Made by a program: the position numbers and the translations under genes. Below, one piece after another: positions 23,672 to 41,040 of a stretch of 64,000 nucleotides of DNA. Source of the DNA: Phenylobacterium sp. (lineage in GTDB: Bacteria; Pseudomonadota; Alphaproteobacteria; Caulobacterales; Caulobacteraceae). Below the pieces are notes generated by a model. That model did not search any database and had not been told where the DNA came from. It saw only the letters and a list, made by a program, of their open reading frames with translations. The number at the start of each line of letters is the position of its first letter. The stretch's first letter is position 1. The stretch spans positions 1 to 64,000 of the forward strand of contig NZ_JAUSLG010000074.1 of the NCBI RefSeq assembly GCF_030646615.1, given 5' to 3'.

Positions 23672-26241
23672 CCGTGCGCCCCAAGCAGGGCGACCGGCAG
23701 GCGCTCGAACAGCCTGGCGGCGGGGACGGCGCCCGCGCCATGGGCCTGGTCGCCGAGATGGTCGTACAGCGCTGATCCCTGGCCCGCCTCAAGCTGCACG
23801 ACCGTGTCCTCCCACCAGGCCGGATCGGGCAGGGGGAGCCCCCGGGGGAGGTCGGCGGGCGAGGCGATCACAGCTGCGGCGATCACCGTGTCCGTGGCCG
23901 TCCGCCGGGCGAAGGCGATGACCGCGTCTTTCTGACGGCCCTCCACCAGCAGCGGCTCATAGGTCCCTTGCGCGAACACATCTGCCCTGGCCCTGCGAAG
24001 GTTGAGCGCGCGGCCGATGACCAACTGCTTCACCGCCCCGGTGCGCCAGTCGGCCAGGGCGTTTTCCGGCGAGGTCTGGTCCAGCATCGCCTGGCGCAGG
24101 GCGAAGTCCACCGGCCGGCGATTATCGGGATCCACCAGGCTGAAGTCCCAGAGCTCGGTCCCCTGATAGGTGTCGGGGAGGCCGGGGCTGGTACAGCGCA
24201 GGAGGGCCTGGGCGAGGCTCTTGATGGCGCCGGCGGGCGCAACCTTTTCCACCAGATCCGAAAGGGCTGCGCGATAGGCGGGATCGACCAGGCAATGGTC
24301 GAGATAGGCCAGGCAGGCGGATTCGTAGGCTTCGTCCGGGACCGCCCAGGAGGACCGCAGCTTGCCCTCCCGCAGGGCCTTGGTGAACCAGCCGGCCACT
24401 CGCTCGCCAAAGGCCTTCACCCCCGCCGCATCGCCCATGTCCAGGTCAAGCGGCAGGGCGCCCGCCAGGGTCTGGTGCATCTGATAGGCGTCGGCCGGAT
24501 CGATCTCGGTCGGCGCGCCGGCGAGCCAGGGGCGCACCTGGGCCGCCCAGGCCTCCGGGCGCTCGCTGAGCACAGCCAGGCGGGCGCGCACGTCTTCGCC
24601 CCGCTTATGGTCGTGGGTGGCGGTGGTGAGCAGGCTGCCGGGCCAGGCCTCGGCCCGCGCAAGATTGGCGGCGTGGAACTCACCCGTGTCGCTGGCCAGG
24701 CGGCCCGGATAGGAGCCCACCTCGTTGCGGGAGATCAGCCGCAGATAGCGGTAGAAGGCGGTGTCTTCCGCCGATTTGGCCGCCACCGGCGCGCTGAGCT
24801 GGTGGAACCGCTGCAGGGCCCGGCGCCGGGCGTCCGGGGCGCCTGGTCCACCGCCGGTCAGCCAAGCCTCGATCTGGTCGAGGGCCGGACGGTCGGCGGG
24901 CGCAATGGCCGCCTGCGCCCTGGCCATGGCCTGCGCCAGGATGCCGGCCTCACCCTGGGAAAGGGCCTCGCCCTCGCCATAGAGCCTGTAGGCGGCAAAC
25001 CCCGTGAGCAGCTGGATGATCGCGCGGCGCAGGGCGCCCCGCGTCAGGTCGCGGGTCTTGAGATCGTCGCGCGCCAGTTCGTGGAAGGCGCCGGCGACGG
25101 CGTCGACCTGGCCGGCGAAGCCGTGGGTGAGAATTTCAAGCCGGGCGGCGTGCTCTTCAGCCCCGTAGTCGCCCTCGCGCCGGCTGACCTCCTGCCAGAG
25201 GGCGGCGAGGGGCGCGGCGCCATCCGGCGCGTGGAGCAGGGCCGAGACGCCGTCCATGAATTCATAGCCGGTGGTCCCGTCACAGGGCCAGTCGCGGCTC
25301 AGGGCTTCCCCCTCGGCGAGGATCTTCTCCACCACCAGATAGGCCGGACCAGCGGGCGAGCCTGCGGGCCTGGCGGCCTCCAGCTTCGCCAGTTCGCCTC
25401 GCAGGCGGACAAGGTATCCGGCCGGGTCGGCCAGGCCGTCAACATGGTCGATGCGCAGGCCATCGATCAGCCCCTCGGCATAGAGGCGAAGCGGCAGGGC
25501 GTGGATGCGGTCGAACACCTCTGTGTCTTCCACCCGGACGCCGGCCAGTTCGGTGATGTCGAAGAAGCGCCGCCAGTTGATCTCGTCGCCGGCCGTTTGC
25601 CACCAGGCGAGGCGATAGGCCTGGTGCTCCAGCAGATCGTGAAGGCGCCCGAGCCCCGTCTCGTTGGCTGGGTCGTAGGCCTCGAGGCCGAGCGCGAAGA
25701 CCTCGGCCCGATCGGCCGCCCGGATGGGAAATCGGTGATGGCCATAGGCCATGGCCCACAGCGATCCGTCAGGGCCGGCCTCCAGCCGAATGTCGCCGCC
25801 CGCCAGGGCCTGGCCATAGGGGGCGCCCAGGAAGGGGGCCAGGACCTTGCCCTGCAGGACGGGATCGCGGGGCCGCCAGTCGATGTCGAACAGGCGCGCA
25901 AAGGCGCTGGCCTCGCCTTTCTCCAGGACATCCAGCCACCAGGCGTTGTCCGCTCCGCCGACCGCCAGATGGTTGGGCACGATGTCGAGGATGATCCCCA
26001 GGCCCGCGGCCCGGAACGCCGCCGCCATCTGGCGGAAGCCGTCCTCGCCGCCCAGCGCCGGGTTGATGGCCGTGGGATCGACCACGTCATAGCCGTGTGT
26101 CGAGCCGGCGCGGGCCACGGCGATGGGCGAGGCGTAGAGGTGGCTGACCCCCAGGTCGCGGAGATAGCCCGCCAGTCCCGCGCCGTCGGCGAAGGTGAAG
26201 CCGGCATGGAACTGCAGCCGGTAGGTCGCCGTGGGGGTCAT
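23668..26241 (-). CDS. treY: Maltooligosyl trehalose synthase
   Basis: The start ATG (26239-26241) overlaps the malQ stop by 4 bp; upstream frame is malQ shadow. The 857-aa product begins TATYRLQFHAGFTFADG, typical of TreY. Catalytic GH13 motifs are GLIDGLRIDHVDGLADP with nucleophile D265 and YLVVEKILAEGE with acid E305. GIILDIVPNHLA is region I. The family converts the reducing end of an alpha-1,4-glucan chain into a trehalose unit by intramolecular transglycosylation, making the substrate for TreZ. It is the last gene of the six-gene operon. Confidence 0.96.
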   Translation of the reverse strand: MTPTATYRLQFHAGFTFADGAGLAGYLRDLGVSHLYASPIAVARAGSTHGYDVVDPTAINPALGGEDGFRQMAAAFRAAGLGIILDIVPNHLAVGGADNAWWLDVLEKGEASAFARLFDIDWRPRDPVLQGKVLAPFLGAPYGQALAGGDIRLEAGPDGSLWAMAYGHHRFPIRAADRAEVFALGLEAYDPANETGLGRLHDLLEHQAYRLAWWQTAGDEINWRRFFDITELAGVRVEDTEVFDRIHALPLRLYAEGLIDGLRIDHVDGLADPAGYLVRLRGELAKLEAARPAGSPAGPAYLVVEKILAEGEALSRDWPCDGTTGYEFMDGVSALLHAPDGAAPLAALWQEVSRREGDYGAEEHAARLEILTHGFAGQVDAVAGAFHELARDDLKTRDLTRGALRRAIIQLLTGFAAYRLYGEGEALSQGEAGILAQAMARAQAAIAPADRPALDQIEAWLTGGGPGAPDARRRALQRFHQLSAPVAAKSAEDTAFYRYLRLISRNEVGSYPGRLASDTGEFHAANLARAEAWPGSLLTTATHDHKRGEDVRARLAVLSERPEAWAAQVRPWLAGAPTEIDPADAYQMHQTLAGALPLDLDMGDAAGVKAFGERVAGWFTKALREGKLRSSWAVPDEAYESACLAYLDHCLVDPAYRAALSDLVEKVAPAGAIKSLAQALLRCTSPGLPDTYQGTELWDFSLVDPDNRRPVDFALRQAMLDQTSPENALADWRTGAVKQLVIGRALNLRRARADVFAQGTYEPLLVEGRQKDAVIAFARRTATDTVIAAAVIASPADLPRGLPLPDPAWWEDTVVQLEAGQGSALYDHLGDQAHGAGAVPAARLFERLPVALLGAHG

Positions 26242-28264
26242 CGCGGCCGCGCTTTGTTCAGGCTGGCGATCCGGCCGGCCGGGCCGGACGCGTCGAACAG
26301 CGCCTCGGCTGGACCCGGCAGGCGTCTGCGCCAATTGGGGTGTTCGGTGGTGGTGCCGGGCAGGTTGGGCTGCCTATCCAGGCCCAGCAGGTCCTCGATA
26401 GGCAGGATGGCGAGCTCGGAGGGGGTCTTGGCCAGGAAGCCGATCGCGGCGTCCACGACCGGGCCGGTCTGCTCGGTCGAGGGCCGGTCCCCTTCAGCGC
26501 AGCCCGCCTCGCAGAAGGCGGCCCACAGGGCGGTCCGCTGCGTTTCGCGCTCGGATCGCAAGGCCAGCGCCTGATCCTCGTCGGCGTCAGGCTGCAGCCG
26601 GAGGCGCCAGTCGATGTCCGCGCCGCGCCACCAGCCGGCGATGGGCGGCAGGTCGTGGGTGGTGGTCATGGCGCAGGCCCGGGGCGACCACTGCTCGGGC
26701 GCCTTGAACGCGCCCGCCTCGTCCTGCTCGAACAGCAGCACCTGCATGCCGCGTACCCCGCCCGCGTTCAGGGTTTCCCGCAGGCCGGCTGGGACGGTGC
26801 CGAGGTCTTCGCCGACCACCAGGACGCCATGGCGGTGGGACTCGATGGCGATCAGCCGCATCAGGTCCTGCATGGGATAGGTGAGATAGGCGCCCTCGGT
26901 GGGTCCCGCCCCATGGGGCACGACCCACAGCCGGCGCAGACCCAGGATGTGGTCGATCCTCACCCCGCCGGCATGGCGCATGGCTGAGCGCAGGGTGGCC
27001 AGGAACCCCTCATAGCCGCTGGCCGCCAGGGCGCGGGGCGAGAAGGTGGTGACCCCCCAGTCCTGGCCATTGGCCTGGAAGGCGTCCGGCGGCGCGCCGA
27101 TATTGAGGCCGGCCAGCAGGTCCTGGGGCCGCGACCAGGCGTGGCTGCCCCCCGGATCCATGCCCACGGCCACATCGGTGATCAGGCCCACCGGCATGCC
27201 GGCGGCGCGGGCGGCCGCCTGGGCGCGGGCCAGGCTGCGGTCGGCGAGCCACTGGACGAAGATGTGGAAGGCGACGTCGTCGCCGTGCTCAGTGGCGAAG
27301 GCCGCCACCGTAGGACTGGCGGGGTCATGGAAGGTCTGCGGCCAGTCCGGCCAGCCCCGGGCGCCCTCGCGGGCGAAGAAGGTCCCATGGATCGCCTCGA
27401 ACCGGGCGTGACCGCGCAGGTCCTCGCCGCCCTCGTCTTCGAAGCTCTGGAGGTCGGCCTTAAGATCGGCCGGGGCCGAGGCCTTGAACCGCGCATGGAC
27501 CCGACGCAGGGCGGCCAGTCGCTGTGGGATGGCGGTCGACCAGGCCACCAGATCTCCGCCGACCGGCTGAGGAGCCAGGTCGCCGAGCTCATCGCCCAGC
27601 ACGGCGGCCGGATCGGCATAGAGGCCATTCAGGAACAGGCGGCTGGACGGGGCATAGGGACTGAACCGCTCGGCGTCGGCGGCGAACAGGGCGTGGACCG
27701 GGCTGATGGCCAGGGCCGCAGCGCCGCGACGCCCGGCCGCCTCAGCAAAGCCGGCGAGGTCGCCGAAATCGCCGAACGGCCGCGGATCTCGCCCGCGCAG
27801 GGAATAGAGCTGCACCGCCTGACCCCAGAGCCGCCGATGGGGCGCCAGATCGTCCAGGCCGAAGGCCTGGGCCGGGGCCACGGCCACGGTGACCTCCTGG
27901 TCGGCGACCTCCAGCCGGTGATAGCCCGGCAGGTCCACGCCCTGGCGCGTGAAGCCGGTCTGAGGGTCCAGAGCGATGTCCAGGACCTCGCCGCCCTCCA
28001 GCCGCAGCCGGGCGTGCGCGCCACACGGGCGGCCGAGGGGTTGGAAGGGCTGGCCCACCTCCGCGGTGACGAAGTCCGGCGGCGGCGCGGCCGACAGGCG
28101 CTGACGGCTGGCCTGAAGTTCGGCCGGGGTGGCGGCGGGCAGGCTAAGGGCGGCCAGCACCGCGCGCAGGGTCACGGGCGGCGTGCGGCGCAGCTGGCCG
28201 TGCACATCCTCCCATTCCACCAGAACGCCGGCCTCAGCGGCGAAGGCCTCAAGCTCGGCGTCGA

Positions 28265-28268
<4 letters not shown>
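26238..28268 (-). CDS. malQ: 4-alpha-glucanotransferase (amylomaltase)
   Basis: I place the start at GTG 28266-28268, which overlaps the upstream stop as GTGA, the same coupling seen at every other junction of the operon; an in-frame start 13 codons upstream is less likely. The 676-aa product is a GH77 enzyme. It shows VQLYSLRGRDPRPFGDFGDL, the nucleophile Asp in GGVRIDHILGLRRLW (D439) and acid Glu in VVGEDLGTVP (E487). It has the N-terminal extension of E. coli-type MalQ. It transfers glucan segments between chains, and here would lengthen the short chains released by GlgX so that TreY can use them. Confidence 0.94.
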
Positions 28269-32124
<3,856 letters not shown>

Positions 32125-32128
<4 letters not shown>

Positions 32129-34316
32129 GCTACAGTTCCTTGATGGCGCAGCATGACGGCGCCGAGCGGGGGGAGGGTCAGGTTCAGGCTGTGGGCGAGC
32201 CCATGGGCTCGGGCGGGCTCGGTGCGAACCTCACCCCCGTTGCCGATATTGCCGCCGCCATAGCGCCCGGCGTCGGTGTTCAGGACTTCGGCCCAGACAC
32301 CGGCGGCCGGCGCGCCCAGGCGATAGTCCCGCCGGGGCTCCGGGGTCATGTTGACGGCGAAGATTACCGGCGCGGCGTCGCGCCCGGCCTGCCGGCGGAA
32401 GGCGAAGACGCCGGCCTCGGCGTCGGTGCAGATCCAGGCGAAGCCCTCGGGATCGGCGTCGCTCTGGTGCAGGGCGGCTTCGCGGCCATAGATGGCGTTG
32501 AGATCCCGCACCAGCATCTGCATCCCGGCGTGGTCGGGTTGCTGCAGCAGCTCCCACGGGATGGCGCTGTCATGGTTCCATTCGGTGGGCTGGGCGAGCT
32601 CACAGCCCATGAACAGCAGCTTCTTGCCCGGGTGGGCCCACATGAAGGCGAGATAGGCGCGCAGGTTCGCAAACTGCCGCCACCGGTCGCCGGGCATCTT
32701 ACCCAGCAGTGAGCCTTTGCCGTGCACCACCTCGTCGTGGGAGATGGGCAGCACGAACCGTTCGGTGAAGGCGTAGAGCAGGCCGAAGGTCAGCTCGTTC
32801 TGGTGCCAGTTCCGATAGACCGGATCGCGTTGCATGTAGCTCAGGGTGTCGTGCATCCACCCCATGTTCCACTTGTAGTTGAATCCGAGGCCGCCCTCGG
32901 CCACCGGGCTGGAGACCCCCGGCCAGGCCGTGGATTCCTCGGCGATGGTCACGGCGCCGGGGCAGCGGCTGGCCACCGTCTCGTTCAGGCGGCGCAGGAA
33001 GGCGATGGATTCCAAGTTCTCGCGGCCGCCATGGACATTGGGCACCCATTCGCCGGGCTGGCGGCTGTAATCGCGGTAGAGCATGGAGGCCACCGCATCG
33101 ACGCGCAGGCCGTCGATGTGGAAGGTTTCCAGCCAGTAGAGGGCGCTGGCGATCAGGAAGCCCTGCACCTCCTGCCGCCCGAGATTGAAGATCAGGGTGT
33201 TCCAGTCCTGATGGAAACCCTCCCGCGGATCGGCGTGCTCGTAGAGCTGCGTGCCATCGAAGCTGGCCAGGCCGTGGGTGTCGGTGGGGAAGTGGGCCGG
33301 CACCCAGTCGAGGATCACGCCCACCCCAAGGCGATGGCAGGCGTCGACGAACCGCGCCAGACCCTCGGGCGAGCCGAACCGCGCGCTGGGGGCGAACTGT
33401 GACAGGGGCTGGTAGCCCCAGGAGCCGCCGAACGGATGCTCCATGATCGGCAGCAGTTCCACATGGGTGAAGCCCATATCGGCCACATAGGGGGCCAGGC
33501 GATCGGCCAGGCCGTCCCAGTCGAGGTTGGGACTTTCCTCGCCGTCGGGTCGCAGCCAGGAGGCGGCATGCACCTCATAGACGGACATCGGCGCGTCGGG
33601 TTTCTGGCGGCGGCTCCGGTCGGCCATCCAGTCGGAGTCCGTCCAGTTGAACGCCGCAGGGGGCGCGACGATGGAGGCCTGGCCCGGCGGAAGCTCGGTC
33701 ATCCGCGCCAGCGGGTCGGCCTTCAGCGGCAGAAGCTCGCCATGGGCCCCGACCAGCTCGTACTTGTAGCGCTCGCCCGGTCCCAGGCGGGGCACGAACA
33801 GCTCCCACACCCCGGCGGGATGACGCAGGCGCATGGGGTGACGACGGCCGTCCCAGCTGTTGAAGTCGCCGACCACCGAGACGCGCCGGGCGTTGGGCGC
33901 CCAGACGGAAAAGCCGACGCCTTCGACCCCTTCGAAGGTCTGCGGCTGAGCGCCCATCTTCTGGCCGAGTTCCCAGTGGGCGCCCTCCATGAAGAGGTGC
34001 AGGTCCAGATCCCCGAGGAGAAGCCCGAAGGCATAGGGGTCTTCGGTTTCCTGGGTCGCCGAGCCCCAGTCGATGCTCAGGCGATAGCCCCCCTGGCCCG
34101 CCAGACGTCCGGCGAACAGGCCCGGCGCGACCTCTTGCAGGGGTGAGGGGGGCGCGCCGTCCTGCAGGGCCGACACCGCGACCGCGCCGGGCTGGAAGGT
34201 GCGGACGACGGTCTGTCCATCGGCCTCATGCGGACCGAGGAAGACGAAGGGATCGGTCAGGCGGCCCTCCATCAGCGCGGAGGTCAGGGCGTGGGTCAGG
34301 GTCAGGTCTTCGCGGC

Positions 34317-34320
<4 letters not shown>
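32125..34320 (-). CDS. glgB: 1,4-alpha-glucan branching enzyme
   Basis: The 731-aa product has the full-length GlgB layout. An N1 domain ([18 protein letters not shown]) is followed by a CBM48 domain ([20 protein letters not shown]) and the GH13_9 catalytic barrel. Nucleophile D408 is in [14 protein letters not shown] and acid E461 in [30 protein letters not shown] completes the active site. It makes alpha-1,6 branches. Start ATG 34318-34320 overlaps the treS stop. In the GlgE pathway GlgB acts on the linear glucan polymerised from maltose-1-phosphate. Confidence 0.97.
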
Positions 34321-37567
<3,247 letters not shown>

Positions 37568-37571
<4 letters not shown>

Positions 37572-40500
37572 CGCGGGGCCTCCATACGAAAAATGAGATA
37601 GGGCTGGCCGGGATCAAGGGCGATGCGTCGCCACTTGCCCTGCCAGGAGAAGCTCTGGCCGGTGAGCAGGTTTTCCACCTGCGCGGTGGCGTCATCGGCC
37701 AGACCGAGCATCCAGAACGGCGCCTCCACATCGGCCTCGTGGGCGCCATGGGGATCGAGGTTGACCGCCACCAGGATCAGGTCGCCGCCATCCGGGCTGG
37801 TCTTGGCGTAGACCAGGATGTTGTCGTTGGTCGCCGGCAGGAAGGTGACGTTCAGGTGGGTCTGCAGGGCCGGGTGGCTCTTGCGCAGGCGGTTCAGCTG
37901 ACTGATCTGCGGAATGATGCCCGGCGCGGTCCAGTCCCGGGGCCGGATCTCGTACTTCTCGGAGTCCTTGTATTCCTCCTTGCCGGGGACGGGCTCGCCC
38001 TCCAGCAGTTCAAACCCGGAATAGACCCCCCACAGGCCCGACAGGGTCGCCGCCAGGGCCGCGCGGATCAGGAAGCCGGCCCGGCCCGAGGTCTGCAGGA
38101 AGTAGGGATTGATGTCGGGCGTGTTGACGAAGAAGTTCGGCCGGAAGAACTCCTTCGGCTCCGTCGTCGTCAGCTCGGTCAGATAGTCGGTGAACTCCGC
38201 CTTGGTGTGGCGCCAGGTGAAGTAGGTGTAGGACTGCGAGAAGCCGATCTTGGCCAGCCGGTACATGACCCGCGGCCGGGTGAAGGCCTCCGACAGGAAG
38301 ATCACATCGGGGTGGGCGGTGCGCACCTCACGGATCATCCATTCCCAGAAGGCGAACGGCTTGGTGTGGGGGTTGTCGACGCGGAAGGTGCGGACGCCCT
38401 CGCGCACCCACAGCAGCACCACATCGCGCAGGGCGAGCCACAGGTCGGGGATCGCCTCGGACCTGTAGAAGTCCACATTGACGATGTCCTGGTACTTCTT
38501 GGGCGGGTTCTCGGCGTACTTGATGGTGCCGTCCGAACGCCAGTCGAACCAGCCGGGGTGTTCCTTGATCCAGGGGTGGTCGGGGGAGCACTGGATGGCG
38601 AAGTCCAGCGCGATCTCCAGCCCATGATCATGGGCGGCGGCGATCAGTCGGCGGAAGTCGTCGAAGGTCCCGAGTTCGGGGTGGATGGCGTCGTGTCCGC
38701 CCTCGGCCGCGCCGATGGCGTAGGGGCTGCCCGGATCATCGGGGCCCGCGGTCAGGCTGTTGTTCTTGCCCTTGCGATGGCGCTGTCCGATGGGATGGAT
38801 CGGTGGGAAGTAGAGCACGTCAAAGCCCATGCCCCGGATGGCCGGCAGGCGGGCGATGACGTCGTCGAACGTGCCGTGGCGGGCCGGGTCGTCGGTCTGC
38901 GAGCGGGGAAAGAGCTCGTACCAGCTGGCGAACAGGGCTTCACGTCGCTCGGCGTCGACGCAGTGCGCCTCGCTCCTGCAGGCGAAGGCCCGGTCCTGGG
39001 CCTCATCCATCAGGCGCGATGTTTGAGGGTCGAGCAGAAGCTCGCCGGCCGCGACGGGGTCGAGGCTCGACAGTTCGGCGGCGATCCTGGCCAGTTGCCC
39101 CGAGCGGTCAGCCTTGGCGGCTTCGGCGATCAGCTGGCGGCCTTCGTCCAGATCGACCGTCTGGACCACGCCCGCCTCGACCTTCTTCTCCAGGCCGTGA
39201 CGGTAGGAGCCGTAGCGGTCGATCCAGGCCTCGATGACGAACTGGTATCGACCCATGCGCTCCAGCGGAAAGCGCCCGCTCCACAGGTCGTTGCCCAGCT
39301 CCGTCATGCGGGTCGAGGACCAGTCCTCGCCATCTGTGGCCCGCCAGCGGAGCTCGGCGGCGAGCTCCTCGTGCCCATCTGCATAGATGGCGGCGCCGAC
39401 CTCGACGGTCTCGCCGACAATGCGCTTGGCGGCGAAGGGGCCGCCGCTGACCCGCGGGGACACCTCTTCGATCACCAGGCGCGGCGCCTTGGCCGCAGCC
39501 TTAGCGCCCTGACGGCCAGTGCGGCTCTGGACGCGAATGACGGGACTGCGCCGGGCGCCCAGGAGACGAACTTCTCCTGGGGCGAGGGGGTCGAACGGGT
39601 CTTCGCGGCCGTCCATCGCCTCGAAGGGACCGAACGCCCCGGCCGCGGGCAGGATCGCGGCGCGGTCCAGTTCGACCGTCTCGGCAAGCGACCTGTTGAT
39701 CAGCGCCAGAATGGCGGCTTCGGCCGTGCGCATGTCGGAACCGCTGGCCCGCAGCAGCGCCGTGGCCGATGCGCCAGGTCCCGTCAGCATCCGCATCTCG
39801 CCCTCGAACGGCGCCAGTTCGGCGACCAGCCGGTTGGCTGAGCGGATTTCGGCGGTGAGGTCCGTATCCTCTGCCGGGACAGACGTCCCGCTTCCCAGCG
39901 GTGCGCGCTCGGCCGACTCGAATCCCATGGGCAGAAGCAGGCCAGAGCCGGTGGCGGCCGCCAGGCGCAGCGCCCGAACATTGCCTGACCGGGTATCGGC
40001 CTCAGCCGGCAGGCGCGTAGCCAGGCGCGGCCCGAAGGGCGCTTCCGGCTGGGCGATCAGCGGCGCGATGGGGCGCAGATCCTCGTGCTCCTCGGCGAGC
40101 CACGGGGCGCGGCCGTCCCACCAGGCGACCGACGAAATCAGGGCGTCGAAGCCGCAAGGCCCCAGGGCGAGGGCTGATTCACGGTCCATCCCCGGCGTAT
40201 CGGCGATGAAGATGAGGTCGGGCTTGAAGGTCCGAAGCCGCGCGATCAGGCGGGTCCAGATCTCCGGCGGCGCCTGCTTGAGCTCCAGCAGCCGAAACCC
40301 GTCGAGGCCAGCCTCGATCCAGGATTCAGCCCGGCTGGCGATCCAGTCCACCACGGCGTCACAGGCGGCCGGCTCCCGCAGCCGCGCCAGGGCCACGCCC
40401 TTTGGCGGCGAGTCGCGTCGCGGATCGATGGGTTGGTCGGCGGGGGCCTCCCGCCGCAGGGTGAAGGCGTCCGGCTGGGCCGCCACCAGCGGGTGCTCGG

Positions 40501-40798
40501 CGTCGAACCGGACGAGATCGAGGTCCATCAACAGCCGCAGCCCGTGGGACCGACAGGCTGCCGCCAGAGCCCCGACCGCAGTGACGGTGGAGGCGCCCTG
40601 CAGGCATGAGGCGTCGTGATCGCGGGGGCGAAATACATCGCCACCCTGCTGGAAGATGGGCGCGATCAGAAGATGATCAAATCCGAGGTCTGCCGCCTTT
40701 TCGGCCACCTTTGTGGCCAGGCCGTCACCGTCGAACGCGAGGGGGTGAACATAGTAGATGCGCGCCGCAGCAGTGCGCGAAGATGGTGCGGGGGTCAT
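37568..40798 (-). CDS. glgE: Alpha-1,4-glucan:maltose-1-phosphate maltosyltransferase with extra N-terminal domain
   Basis: The 1076-aa product contains a complete GlgE from about residue 437. The DUF3416 domain begins at APRLVIEEVSPRVSGGPFAAKR, the barrel follows (FDVLYFPPIHPIGQRHRKGKNN), nucleophile D808 is in TFRVDNPHTKPFAFWEW and acid E837 in VIFLSEAFTRP. Known GlgE proteins are about 650-700 aa; the first 430 residues here are extra. They look like a second GH13 barrel with a lost active site (see findings). The enzyme adds maltose from maltose-1-phosphate to glucan chains. It is the first gene of the operon; the start ATG (40796-40798) follows GAGGGAC and a stress-type promoter candidate. 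Confidence 0.94.
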
Positions 40799-40827
40799 CG
40801 TCCCTCATGGAAATGGCGTGCGACCAC

Positions 40828-40852
40828 AACCGACCCCCACAATGTTCGTTCC
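40828..40852 (-). promoter_or_regulatory. Candidate EcfG/SigT promoter of the glgE-treY operon
   Basis: On the minus strand GGAAC (40852-40848) is followed after 16 bases by GGTT (40831-40828). The alphaproteobacterial general-stress consensus is GGAAC-N16/17-CGTT, so the -35 is perfect and the -10 has one mismatch. The glgE ATG is 30 bases downstream of the -10, leaving a short leader with a ribosome binding site. Trehalose synthesis is a known target of this sigma factor in several alphaproteobacteria. Confidence 0.5.
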
Positions 40853-41040
40853 GATGGCTAAGCTCTGCGCCTGCCGTTTCTTTCCTCCCGCCCTCCTGCA
40901 AGGCGCTGGTCGCAAGAGCGGTTGCACAGCGGCGAACCCCTGAAGGGCCGCCGTGCTGCACAATCGCCAGCGTCCTACGCCGCGCTCGGCGCGTCGCCAG
41001 ATTGCGCAATCTGAGCGAGGCTCGCTGCGAGCCTGCCGTT

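Noticed and set aside
24030..26574. Several long plus-strand frames opposite treY and malQ.
   Set aside because: They mirror the third-position pattern of the real genes and show no family motif, while treY and malQ have complete catalytic sites.
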